Shown here: positions 1 through 10,224 of the stretch, piece after piece | Layout: each line of letters begins with the position of its first letter | How positions within the stretch are numbered: the stretch's first letter is position 1 | Source of the DNA: Hofstenia miamia | Taxonomy: Eukaryota; Xenacoelomorpha; Acoela | Length of the DNA stretch: 64,000 nt | Assembly (NCBI GenBank): GCA_004352715.1 | Contig: SCFE01000035.1 | Location: 663,793-727,792 of the forward strand | Direction of reading: 5' to 3' | The notes under the pieces: generated by a model | The model's database searches: none | What the model was told of the DNA's origin: nothing | What the model saw: the letters and a program-made list of their open reading frames with translations, nothing else | Program-made: the position numbers and the translations under genes

Positions 1-62
1 CATCCTTAATCAATTCCCACCTATATTTTAATAATTTCTTTTCCAATAATCTTTCTTGCTTG

Positions 63-485
63 TCAAATCTTTCGAGGTAAATATTCTGTCCTTAGGTTTT
101 TAATCTTATGAGCATTGACCTGTATAAGCCTCTTGTCCCAATGGTTATTGAAAGTCACAGTAACCAATCGCTCTTTGTATTCTTTAGTAACACCAACTCT
201 CTTAATATCTTCTAATTTAGTATGCACCCCAAGATTATTAAAAATTTTATCTACCCAAGCTTGTCAAGCAAAATTCTTTCTGAATAATTTAAGAAATACG
301 GTCATTAAGAGAGACGACACTGATTGAGGGGGTCTTTTTAGACCTGTTTTCATATTCAAAATTTTCTGATAATTAAGAGTAGGATTTTGTAATTGAGGTA
401 AACCATTTTTAAGTTCATTGAGAGAGTTTTCAATAGATTCATTTTTAGCAGAGATTGAACTAAGAGAAGTAGTATGACAACTGAG
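63..485 (-). pseudogene. LINE ORF1-like protein remnant
   Basis: Read on the minus strand, one frame runs from 485 to a stop at 63-65 and is interrupted by a single stop codon in the middle. The first part is polar and helix-prone with heptad-like leucines (for example NESIENSLNELKNGLPQLQ), as in a short coiled coil. The second part reads LEDIKRVGV, then KERLVTVTFNNHWDKRLI, then NAHKIKNL. That pattern (hydrophobic-R-hydrophobic-G, basic residues, V-TF, W/D-K, then A-K-L) resembles the RNA-binding RRM region of ORF1 proteins in L1/CR1/Jockey-type LINEs. ORF1 proteins coat the retrotransposon RNA. The family assignment rests on pattern memory only. No RT frame follows before the window edge, so this is an isolated or edge-truncated fragment. 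Confidence 0.42.
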
Positions 486-2013
486 ATTATGCCATCAGAA
501 CATAGCCAACTTAATATTCCAATATGATTGTATAGCTATAGTAGATTTTTGATACACATTCAAAAAAATTGGCAGTCATCAATCACTAAATGACCTTGAT
601 TTTGGTCTTGTTGCAACAGGAAAAACGGACGCAAGTCTCTAACCTTCCTACTCAATCTAACTGAGCTTCATAAATCTAAAATGTTCTTAACTATTTGCTA
701 GTTCAACACTTAAAAGTTGGATTTCAGTTTTTCAATGAAACACAAATCTTTTTTTAATTTTGAAATATGCCCACAAAAATGCATATAAGAGTAAATTTTA
801 AAAGCTTGTTTTTTAAATTTAGTAATCTAGGCGACATTTCTTGCATTTAAACCAGTAAATTGTCGTTATGATGACAAGCTGTTACTTTGATTGTTTTGAT
901 GCGAAATGTTTATATTAATGAGGTTGTTTTCTAACTTTCATCTTAAATAGTTTTCTCTTAATTATTAAAATTTTAATTAAGGCATGGTTATTATTGCACA
1001 GAGTAATGTATCAAATTCCATTGACGTCCTGATTTATTCTACGTTCTCAAATTATTAACACAAAATTTATAATGATTATTGTGTCAAATTTGTTTTCATA
1101 CTAATTAATTATTTTTCTATCAAGTACTAGAATATTTTTTCAGAAAAACTCGAATAATTGTTTAATATTACCAGAAACACTAAGAATAATGAACACATTT
1201 CCTTATTAGAGACAAATTCTCAAATTGCACCAAGCTCTTCTCCCCACTGGTTATTAAAACTTATACATTACCTATGTTGGATTATTAAATGTTTGACCAA
1301 AACCCAGACCCAAGAGGTCAGGCAAATTTCAATGCGCCAGCTCAATCCACTTTCAACTTTGTCCTATGCGAATATAATAAAAAATGTTTTCATGATGAAG
1401 TGAGATTAAATGAATTCTCTTTACTCCGATTTCTGCAACAAAATGGACAAAATTAGGATCAACAACTAGTTATTGCTCTCAAAACAAATATATACACAGT
1501 GAAAGAAAACTGATAACAAAAAATAATTCAAAATTTTTGTCTGCTAGTAACAGAATCATAATATAATCATGTTTTTATAGTTTCGAAAATTAGTTTGCTG
1601 ACCAATATTTTTTAGTAACGATAACAGAGAGAGAAAAAGTGCGATAGAATTCATAAAATTAATTAGAGAAGTACTATGTTACATAGATTCAATCGGGTAT
1701 AGTTTTCTATAACACTGACAGGATGCGAAGTCAACTTTCATAATTGACGGTACATTTGCGCAGAAACATACACTTGGTGAGTGCATCGGTGTATGGATTC
1801 AAGCATATGCAGCCGGCGTCCAATCCAGGCTTTAAGAGCGCGGCAACCATGTGGAATTTGTGCATGTGGGAATGGTAACGACCATGATTTCATGTTCTTT
1901 TAATTTGTGGTTGACAGACGGCGACGCAATAGAAACACTTTTAACAAGAAGGCTACTTGTACATTCATAAAGCAGCTTTATCAGGGATAACAACTTTCTC
2001 TGGCTCATAGGAT
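486..2013. other. non-coding stretch, nothing recognised
   Basis: AT-rich DNA with frequent stops in all frames. No TIR pair, microsatellite or domain was found. From about 1690 to 1980 the base composition is noticeably more GC-rich than its surroundings, but I see no coding pattern there. A short open frame at 1289-1456 is discussed among the findings. Confidence 0.5.
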
Positions 2014-2110
2014 AGGTGAAGGCCCAGCGTTTGCTGTGCCTAAGTGTGGCTCACCAAAGCGGTGAGAGGCTCAACCCTCGCAAGGAGAAGCTTGACCTTC
2101 GCCTTCACTT
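2014..2110. other. multi-hairpin structured segment, identity unknown
   Basis: The segment can fold into a closed multibranch structure. An outer stem pairs 2014-2023 with 2101-2110 (core GTGAAGGC with GCCTTCAC, eight perfect pairs plus an A-T and a G-T extension). Three arms lie inside: CAGC-GTTT-GCTG (2025-2036), CTCACC-AAAGC-GGTGAG (2050-2066), and a bulged stem GGCTCAA with TTGACC (2068-2097) with a CCT/AGG tip. The segment is much more GC-rich than the flanks. I compared it from memory with tRNA, U1, U2, U4, U5, U12, Y and vault RNAs and did not recognise it. It has no obvious pol III A/B boxes and no T-run terminator. It could also be the palindromic core of a MITE. Confidence 0.35.
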
Positions 2111-3918
2111 TGCTTATTAGATTCAACTTCAACACTTTGAGTGCCAGGGTTCGCCAGAGTAATCTATGACATGGAGATCTGCTATTATACTACAACTTGT
2201 TTAAGTCCCAATTCATGCCATTCGAATCATTCATGATTCTACCATTAAAGATCTGTTGGAATATGACCAGAACATGACATGAAAGACACTGCAACTTACT
2301 ATTTTTAGCAAACTATTGGAAAATTGTTAATGTAGATCGACATCCAAAAGTGGGAATAATCAAGATGCATATTGTGCTATTATATATGAGTGTGACGACT
2401 GGAAATGAGACTTTCTTCATCAGTTTAGTATCTATTTACGTCATTGGAAGTAATCATGTTTACGTTGAATCAGTAAACAAACATTTGAAGCAGATATTCA
2501 AACTTCCTTTTCTTTAAAGTGTTTAATTGAGCATCTACGTACGGATAAGCATTTCGTACTAACGGGAACAATATCATCAGACTGGATTGGGGTCGATTTC
2601 CCTGGTATCGACATGCTAATGGGCTTGTTACTTATCAGATGTTGTTCTTATATTTACTTTCGTATCAACACTCTTTCTATATTTCAAGCAAATTTCCAAC
2701 AATTCTGAACAGCATGCTGCTTTACTCAAGTGTAACAATCCGGAGAATGTCTTTCAAATAAAATTTGCAGTAGCAATCATGATTCCCTTGATGACATTTT
2801 TAAATACTCTTTTAACTGCTTTGCCCTTAACGACTGTAAAGATGAATTTGCAACGTTTCTTTTTGAATAAAAAGGAAACTTAAAAAATTTACTTTTTAGT
2901 TTTTGAAATATATCTTCATTTTTGCATTAAAAATTTCTTAATAAAGTTTAGTTTAGGTTATTAAATTTAATGGCCTTCTTCGAGAAGGAAGTAAATGTCA
3001 TTTCGCCTCCATGTATAATAGCAGAACTCCATGTCTATGATTAAAGCGGCCATATTTTCACACTTCTAGGCTTACTTTCTACTCGCGATCATGGTTCACC
3101 TTCTGTTCAAACTGTCGAAAGCTACAATAACCCCGACCACAGTTTTTTTTTAAAAAGATGAATTAGCATTGCAGTAAATTCTTTTTCACTGCAAATTTGA
3201 AGCAAAGTCAGCAGTAGTTGTATCCTTAATCAACATAGAAAGCAACTAACATACTTTTCTATAAAAAATCGATTTGTTTTCCAAAGTCTATTATATTATT
3301 GGAAAATCTAATGCCTTTTTGACTTAAATGCAAATTCAAGTTTATTATATATAAAAATTCCCAATCCACTTTAAAACTAATGACTATTCTCTGGAAAATA
3401 TTAATGCCCTTAATTCATTATTGCCCTATGAAAATTGATAATGCAATTAATTTGTTAACTTTATACTCTCTGGTGTTCTTTTAAGAAGATAAACCGTTTT
3501 CCTACATTTTCAAACAGTTTTATCCAAGCCTATTTATATTATTTAAAGCGAATATGAACCGAAGCAAAAGCTGGGAGACAATAGGCCTATAGCCTATAGT
3601 CGCGACTACACCCCATTTTTTAACTAAAGGCAACCAGAAAAAAATAAGAAGTAAGGAAGAAATTCGCCATCAAGTATTCCTAACTGAAGGACGGGAATAG
3701 AGATTGTGCTTTTGAAGGGGCAGGACGAATTAAAAAAGGCAAAATAGGATATGGATGACCAACCCAAGGGAGGCATGGCATCGTGGCCCTCTAAACTGAC
3801 AGAATAGAGTTAATACATTGGCCCAGTGAAATTTCTTTCAAAACATCTACGAGATAACCTCAATATAAAGTAATATTATGTAATACGTAAATATATTAAT
3901 AACTTCAGAATAATAGAA
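2111..3918. other. non-coding stretch, nothing recognised
   Basis: AT-rich sequence with no recognisable gene, RNA or transposon end. Both strands are dense with stops. Confidence 0.5.
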
Positions 3919-4022
3919 TATATTACAGTTCATTTAATACGGAAGCATTAACATTTTATGCTTTATTTAATATATTACAGTTCATTTAATACGGAAGCAT
4001 TAACATTTTATGCTTTATTTAA
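3919..4022 (+). repeat. 52-bp tandem duplication (2 copies)
   Basis: The unit beginning TATTACAGTTCATTTAATAC at 3921 recurs exactly at 3973, giving two adjacent copies with a 52-bp period and no mismatch that I can see. There is no n at the junction, unlike the duplications at 4817 and 33486, so this one is probably a genuine short tandem duplication. Confidence 0.85.
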
Positions 4023-4661
4023 TTGTAGTCTTACATCCGCACAAATGGAGATAGTATTGCTTTATAATGCTGCTAATAAATCAATTTCAGTACGTTGCAC
4101 ATCAACCCATGTTTCTTATGAAATTCAATAGAATATTGTGTTTGATGCAATATACTGCTTTTCAATGTTGTTGCTAAGTTTTCTATTCAAACCGGGTTTT
4201 GAGCATGCAACCAGCGTTTACCTAAAAATGTGCAATTAAACAAATGAATTATGAATTTTCATTATCATACGACTATGCCATTACCAGCTAGTATGTGGTG
4301 CACGCAGTAACAATTAAGCTTAAGTTTATTCACATTCATCTTATTTTTCATCTTATGTATTTTTAGCAGACCCAGATAAAAATCTGATCATAAATAGGTC
4401 CATCCACAATCTATATGCATTACAAGAAATTCTAGCACAAATTGTTGTAGCCCTCAAACAGCAAAACAAAATGACGCAATCAATTACATGATAATAAAAC
4501 ATACTTGAAATGAATATTGTTTTCTTTCTTAAATGCGTTTATTACACACATTGCCAGAAAAAATTTGTCTTGATCCTCTTCAATATTATATAATTTAAGG
4601 TATTTCCCTTGTTCGCCCGACTTAACTTACCTCTTAAATTCATTAAATGCAAAATTGACGT

Positions 4662-4972
4662 GAGAAATTCAAATGATATAGATATGATCTTTGCATTATT
4701 TTATAGTATTAGCATTAACAAATTAGAATTGATGATGTATCTGAACATTTGCGTGTTGGAATTTTCATGAAATTATATTCAATTGTATCTACTTCATTTT
4801 TCCCTTTATAAATTGANGAGAAATTCAAATGATATAGATATGATCTTTGCATTATTTTATAGTATTAGCATTAACCAATTAGAATTGATGATGTATTTGA
4901 ACATTCGCGTGTTGACATTTTCATGAAATTATATTCAATTGCATCTACTTCATTTTTCCCTTTATAAATTGA
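4662..4972 (+). repeat. 155-bp duplication across a single-n join
   Basis: The sequence from 4662 (GAGAAATTCAAATGATATAG) to 4816 is repeated from 4818 to about 4972, separated by one n at 4817. The copies differ at several positions (for example ACAAATTAG versus ACCAATTAG and CATTTGCG versus CATTCGCG). The arrangement fits two overlapping contig ends from different alleles or error-prone ends left unmerged by the scaffolder, rather than a biological repeat. Confidence 0.7.
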
Positions 4973-5351
4973 CATATGGGATAAAATTTTTTGCAAAATT
5001 TTGACGGGTGAAGAACTATGGCTACAAACAATTTTTTTTTGCATTGCATAGTAAACCAATAGCGTTTAAACAATTGATGATGAGCTATATAATCTATTAA
5101 TTTTAAGATATATAAATTTGTAAAAAACCTCTTTCACTTACAGTTAAGCATAGTGCATAATCTACGCCGCACTTTCACTAGTTATTTGCTGATGTCACAT
5201 GGCACTGTTTAAATTTCTTGTAATGATGAGTTTTTATTTTAAATCTTTTGACTCAGTGATTTGTTAGGACAATCAAATTGCGAGAGTTGCTATATTTTCA
5301 GTAGTCTATTGCCTTGGTAAGCAGTGGTCATCATTCCCTAAGCAAATAGTC

Positions 5352-6926
5352 AAATGGATAAGCGGCGCCTCTACGCAATTTTTTTACTTCGACCATGCTG
5401 GATTTTTGATTGGGGGCGCAATTTTTTAATTTTTTTAAATTACTGGGTGCAGACAGAACAAAATTGAGGAAGGACATCTGCTTTACTTGTTACCTATTGC
5501 TGTCCGATTCGTGCCTCATTTAGATTCAGGAAGTATTGGCACGTCATCCTATCATCTCAATCTCAGTTGCAAAAAGTTAAAACCACCCATAAAAACATAA
5601 TAAAGCATAATGAAGCTTCTTCTATTTAGCTAATATTTTTAAGAAAACACTACGATGGTGCTCCAAATGCTCAATAAAACTATTTAACACCTTATGCAGA
5701 TCAATCTTATCTGCAATCTCTTGATGCACGTGAAGCAGCATAACGTCATTCAGCCTCATTTGTCCTGTAGTCGATCAAAGAAATCATTTTTAATCGACGA
5801 AGGGCAGAGAATAAGCGTTCAGAAGTGGCGTTATTGCCTGACAGAATTAGTAACAAATACACTATGGTTTATGCTTCAGAAAAGTATATCCGTTCGGCGG
5901 CAGATAGAACCTTAAAACTCTAAATGATTTCTTTTAAATTATTCCTGTTAGAAACTTGCGAGAAAATGCCTCTAACTGCACTTCCAGGAGATCAGAATTT
6001 ACATCGGTACCGTAAAAGTCAGTAACAGCTGAGTGTTGTGCCTCATAATTTTGACCATTGCATGCCCTCACAAGCAGGTCCTCGAGATTTGCATATATTC
6101 GGTCCCACCTTGGTCAAATCTGTCAACAATGGCACTTGTGATGTTGTCGAGGACATTGAAATACTGGGCTCTATAATAGCCCCTTAGTGTGTTAGCAAAT
6201 TCACCTCTCATTGTCCCTGTCTCCTATAGAGCATGCACTCTGCGCTTGCGTAGTAATCCTGGCTCGTCTATAGTTCAGTTTTGCTTCTGCGAAAACAAAA
6301 CAACTGAGTCGTAAAAATTGTTAAAACACTCCTCATTTTGAATGTTCTCCAGCGTTTCATTTGATGCAGTGTGATCAGGATTCCGCCATGTTTTGCTTAG
6401 ATTGTCAACAGGATTGAGCACAAGAGGAGCTAAGGAAACGCCCCAAAGGAAATCAAATTTTATCATTTGAGATGAGACACCAATAACTCGAGCTGTTAGT
6501 TCAGTATCCGTCGCTTAGTCTAAAATCAGAGGCCATAGCTCCTGGAGAACTGTGTAGTTGTCCAAGATGCTACGAAGCGGTTCATGTCGCACGGTCCAAC
6601 GAGTAGGACAAAGAGCACGCATACCAGGTGAATCGGGACTTACTTCGCTCTTTAGTTTTTCAAAAACTGATTCCCGCTGGGGAGGGCACTTCACCAGCTT
6701 ACATACTTTTTGTGTATGTCACATTTAAACAACATTGTTCTCCTGTAATAAAGGTGAAAAAATGTTATACAATTATACATTGCATCCGCAATGCTATAAG
6801 AGGAATATTATCTTACTTGAAATGAAGGTACTTTTTATTTTTTGTAAAATTAGGCCATCGGCGTCGAAATTTAACCCAGATCATGGTCTGGGTAGTCGGG
6901 GCGGTTTAGGCGCCCTTGAAATGGAT
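5352..6926 (-). mobile_element. defective hAT transposon with 8-bp TSD
   Basis: The target-site duplication AAATGGAT is found at 5352-5359 and again, perfect, at 6919-6926. The element proper is 5360-6918 (1559 bp). Its left end reads AAGCGGCGCCTCTACGC and its right end, read inward on the other strand, CAAGGGCGCCTAAACCG, so the ends are imperfect terminal inverted repeats sharing the GGCGCCT core. An 8-bp TSD is the hAT hallmark. The inside carries the C-terminal half of a ZMYM1/DUF4371-type hAT transposase on the minus strand with stops and frameshifts. The N-terminal zinc-finger half is missing, so the copy is internally deleted and cannot move by itself. Confidence 0.8.
5690..6628 (-). 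pseudogene. hAT transposase, C-terminal half, degenerate
   Basis: Transposases of this family cut and paste hAT elements through an RNase-H-like DDE core and a C-terminal dimerisation region. Reading the minus strand from 6628, I see CPTRW followed by LRSILDNYTVLQELW, then VIGVSSQM, LVLNPVDNLSKTWR and EECFNNFYDSVVL. This is the conserved middle of the ZMYM1-like hAT family (DUF4371 region). Further on are VLDNITSAIVDRFDQ and a split version of the hAT C-terminal dimerisation motif, NATSERLFSALRRLK, then NDVMLLHVHQE near 5690-5790. Several stops and at least two frame changes break it. The zinc-finger N-terminus and the LRGHRD block are absent. It lies wholly inside the TSD-bounded element 5360-6918. 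Confidence 0.8.
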
Positions 6927-8010
6927 TGCTAGATAGCTATGAAATGAGATACTGTGTAGGAATGAATAAAGAATTGACAGATATATTGAACTCGCCCTAG
7001 TTAAAAATAATAACGTTTTGAAGCGTGGTAAGAATATTTGAAACACTCTCATTCATTATATTTTAGGTACTCTTATTCATAAGATAGGGACACAGAATTC
7101 CTCTTATAAGACAATGAATTTTGTCATACTTAAACAAAGAAATTCGCAACAAATGGTGATAAATGATTTGAGCTTCTAGTATTCATGGGATGTCAAAATC
7201 AGGTACTTGAGATAATCCCAAATTAATTGATGCAAGCATTTGCAACCTAGCTATAGAGACCAACAGAGGCAATATCACTAAGTTTAGAGAGAATATTTAA
7301 GCTTTCTAATTTGCTCTGCACGTGCATTTGAATGACCTCGAGTGAAAAAGCAGCTTCCACGCTAAAATCTACATCAAAAAATGTAAGTCCAACAAAAAAA
7401 ATTCAACTTTAACCTAGTTTAAAGATTTGTTTGCTTATCCCAAAGTTGCCATTATTACGGTATTATGACCAATCCCTATAGCAGTACTTTAAATAAGTTA
7501 TAAAAAGTAAAACAGTGGTCAGTATAGTGAATGATTTTAAGTTCATATTTCCATACCCATAAAGAATCATCTAAGATTTAGCCATTGCGGTGAAACAGTA
7601 ATGTTAGTAGTTCAAGATACTTACAAATATTGCAAAATAGAAAATCTAATACAAATTTTTTTTCAAATAAGATAAAATATCAAGTTTCCTACAATAGGTA
7701 GTAAATTTAGGCCTATTATGAGTTTTTTTGGAAGGTTATCGGAAATTAAAAAATTGAGGATTACACTTTCTATTTTTGACTAAGAGCTCATTGTGTATTC
7801 TTAGAGTAATATGTTACTAAAAGTGAATTCCCTAATGTACATGTACATGCAAGCTAATTAAATTTTCAATGCGATGCAGAATCCTGTTTCATGAAATGCT
7901 TTTCTGAATATTTTAATAAAACCTCATTTATTCTTTGAAATATATCCAATGCAAATTCACCAAACAATAGCCAATCACATTAAAGTTTTCTCAGTTCAAC
8001 TCATTTTAGA
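6927..8010. other. upstream region of the GPCR gene
   Basis: No transposon ends or coding patterns were found. The last bases before the GPCR start codon, from about 7983, form a pyrimidine-rich tract ending CATTTTAG immediately before AATG. This looks like a splice acceptor and would place a 5' UTR intron directly upstream of the coding exon. That reading is inference; no donor was assigned. Confidence 0.45.
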
Positions 8011-9018
8011 ATGAATAATTCTCTTAAACTGGATGGTGACTTAAGCCATCACATTGATTCTGCAACTCATCTACTAAAATGCATTATTTCGTTCCTGGGA
8101 TTCATTGGAAACCTCTCTGTTATTCTAGTATATCGATGCAAAACTCATAAATCAAGCAGTGAAATACTCATTTGCACCATTGCTTGGAGCGATCTGTGCT
8201 CTTGTGCTCAGTGTGTAGTCTTCACAATTCTGTTTTATGCCAATATCCACAATCTCTATCCATTGATACTCTGTTTGACTAACAATGTTTCCTTCAACAC
8301 AATCTACACATTCACAAACATCTTAATCATGGTTGTAGCCATTAACCGCTTTTACGCTGTTTGTCAGCCGCACATGTACAATATTACGTTTTGCCGTCGA
8401 AATGTAAATTGGGTAATTGTGTTAGCTTTTATTACTGGAATACTCTCTTCTGGAAACGAGCCATTTTTATGCAAAGCATATCAAGATAATGACATCAAGG
8501 GTCTCAAGAGCAAAGTAAAGTTTTGGTTTTTCTTTAGAGTAATCCTTCTTATCGTGACTATCACTGTTCTGTTTTTTTCGTATTCCTTGGTTTATTTGGC
8601 TATAAGGAGAACATCACTTCGATTAGAATCTCACCAGAAACTACAGCCAGCTACAGCCACGTCAATGGTAACATGTATCTCCACCGATGCACCTTCATCA
8701 CAAGTCCAACAAAGACGTCCTCGTTCTAATGTCAATTGCAAACAGGACCGCCTGACAACAACACTTTTTGTTGTGTCAGGAGTATACCTTCTTTTGTACT
8801 TACCTGATATTATATTCTACGCTTTCTATCATTATACTAACTGGTTCAAAGATACTTTAACAAAAGGAATTTTAAAGAACAGTTGTCAAATACTCTTTGT
8901 CTTAAATTTTTCAATTAATCCAGTTCTTTATTATTTGGTCAACACATTTTATCGTGAAAAAATTGAAATGGCTAAAAATCTTGTTAAGAAGAGTGTTTTT
9001 GAATGTCATCACATTTGA
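8011..9018 (+). CDS. rhodopsin-family (class A) G-protein-coupled receptor, orphan
   Basis: An uninterrupted 335-residue frame with seven hydrophobic segments. TM1 (about 20-41) has the class A GN pair (G33, N34). TM2 has SD in AWSDL (D61 corresponds to D2.50). Cys88 before TM3 and Cys154 in the second extracellular loop can form the usual disulphide. The DRY box at the end of TM3 is NRF (112-114). TM6 has P265 but lacks CWxP, and TM7 has the motif NPVLY (303-307) followed by a basic helix 8. TM5 has no proline. The third intracellular loop (about 199-247) is long, with a Ser/Thr/Gln-rich stretch. There is an N-glycosylation site at N2. It would signal at the plasma membrane to heterotrimeric G proteins. 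The ligand is unknown; a peptide or chemosensory receptor is the natural guess. The whole CDS lies in one exon. The ATG chosen is the first in frame and gives a normal short N-terminus. Confidence 0.9.
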   Translation: MNNSLKLDGDLSHHIDSATHLLKCIISFLGFIGNLSVILVYRCKTHKSSSEILICTIAWSDLCSCAQCVVFTILFYANIHNLYPLILCLTNNVSFNTIYTFTNILIMVVAINRFYAVCQPHMYNITFCRRNVNWVIVLAFITGILSSGNEPFLCKAYQDNDIKGLKSKVKFWFFFRVILLIVTITVLFFSYSLVYLAIRRTSLRLESHQKLQPATATSMVTCISTDAPSSQVQQRRPRSNVNCKQDRLTTTLFVVSGVYLLLYLPDIIFYAFYHYTNWFKDTLTKGILKNSCQILFVLNFSINPVLYYLVNTFYREKIEMAKNLVKKSVFECHHI

Positions 9019-9612
9019 AGGTAATCATTTTGCATTTTGTACTAAGCTGTTACATAAATAATACTTAAAACGCTGGAGTCTCACGATTACTTTTTCTGCA
9101 TTCTAGCCAAATTTTGTTGTCAATTGCCTTGACAGAGACAGAGGAATCTACCTGTAATTGTGTACAGCATATTTTCGAGTCACACGATCCCATTTTTTAT
9201 GAAATCTAAATGATTTTCCTTTGAATCCTTTTCTGTCTTAGAGTAAATATTCGTTCATTGTGGTTACACCAATTAAAATATCAAACATTATTTGATTCTC
9301 TATAATGACTACTCGTGAAACGGGTACGTAAATTGTTGTTTTTCTCAAGCTTGAGACATACACAGGAATGCAAAACTCCATCTATTTTGACTAATCGTGA
9401 GACGCCAACTTAAGGTCTGTCTTAGTCAAAAATACTACTTCATCAGATATTTGTTGAGCACAAACTTTAGCCTCCTAGCTGCACCATTCCATCGGCCCCA
9501 TCAGTTGATTTGATTAAATAGTGTTAAAACGAAAAAGTTGGCATTCCACAAATCCAAAATTTGTCGGATGAAAAGTTGGTTGTTTAAGGGAATTTTTTCA
9601 GTAATTTTGAAT
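9019..9612. other. 3' flank of the GPCR gene, nothing recognised
   Basis: AT-rich with no gene or repeat recognised. No clear AATAAA polyadenylation signal lies close after the stop codon; the nearest variant is ATAAAT around 9053. Confidence 0.4.
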
Positions 9613-9830
9613 TTAACCTTATTCGACGTAGGCATTTTGGGCTCAACAGGCCTGCGGCGGGATGATTTCCTCCTCCTTTCTAACTCAGGATTGGATTGCG
9701 ATGTTTAAACTAAACTTTGCATAAATATTCAATCAATTTGAAATGTTCAGAAATGTGATACCATCAACATTCTTGAAATATATTAAATATTGGTTTTAAC
9801 AATTTCAAAAATAGAAAAGTTAACAAATCT
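9613..9830 (+). repeat. dispersed repeat family A, copy 1 (partial)
   Basis: The block beginning TTAACCTTATTCGACGTAGG is related to 37602-37850 (TTAACCTTATTCGACTTGGG) over about 200 bp. Shared landmarks in the same order are AGGCCTG, a CCTCC-type run, GATTGGATT, AACTTT-CATA-ATATT, GAT-CCATCA and GAAATATAT. It has diverged by many substitutions and small indels. No coding capacity is apparent. This copy seems to lack the inverted right end seen in copy 2. Confidence 0.6.
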
Positions 9831-10153
9831 GATGGAAATGTGTTTGCACGAAAAGCCTCACAATATAATCCCAAAGTTTCAGGACTTCACTGAATGTCTT
9901 TCAATTATATTAGGCACAGAAAATGCAACAACGAAAGTGTTCACAGGACACAATAAATATCAATAAACAGCACACAATATTTGGGTATTGAGATGTTTCT
10001 AAATTGATAATAGCTAATTGTGACCACTTTCACGAGACACACTTAGAGCAATCAGAAGAGACTTGCCCCATCAAAGAAACTCAATATATATAGTAATCTA
10101 AACAAATAACCGCGAGAACAAATTGAGATTTAGATATCTACAAATGTGTGTAG

Positions 10154-10155
10154 TA

Positions 10156-10222
<67 letters not shown>
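10154..10222. repeat. (TA)n microsatellite at left edge of the 8.3-kb duplication
   Basis: About 69 bp of nearly pure TA with one C interruption. The flanks on its left are unrelated to those of the second copy at 44829-44883, so the duplication boundary falls in or at this microsatellite. Confidence 0.9.
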
Positions 10223-10224
<2 letters not shown>

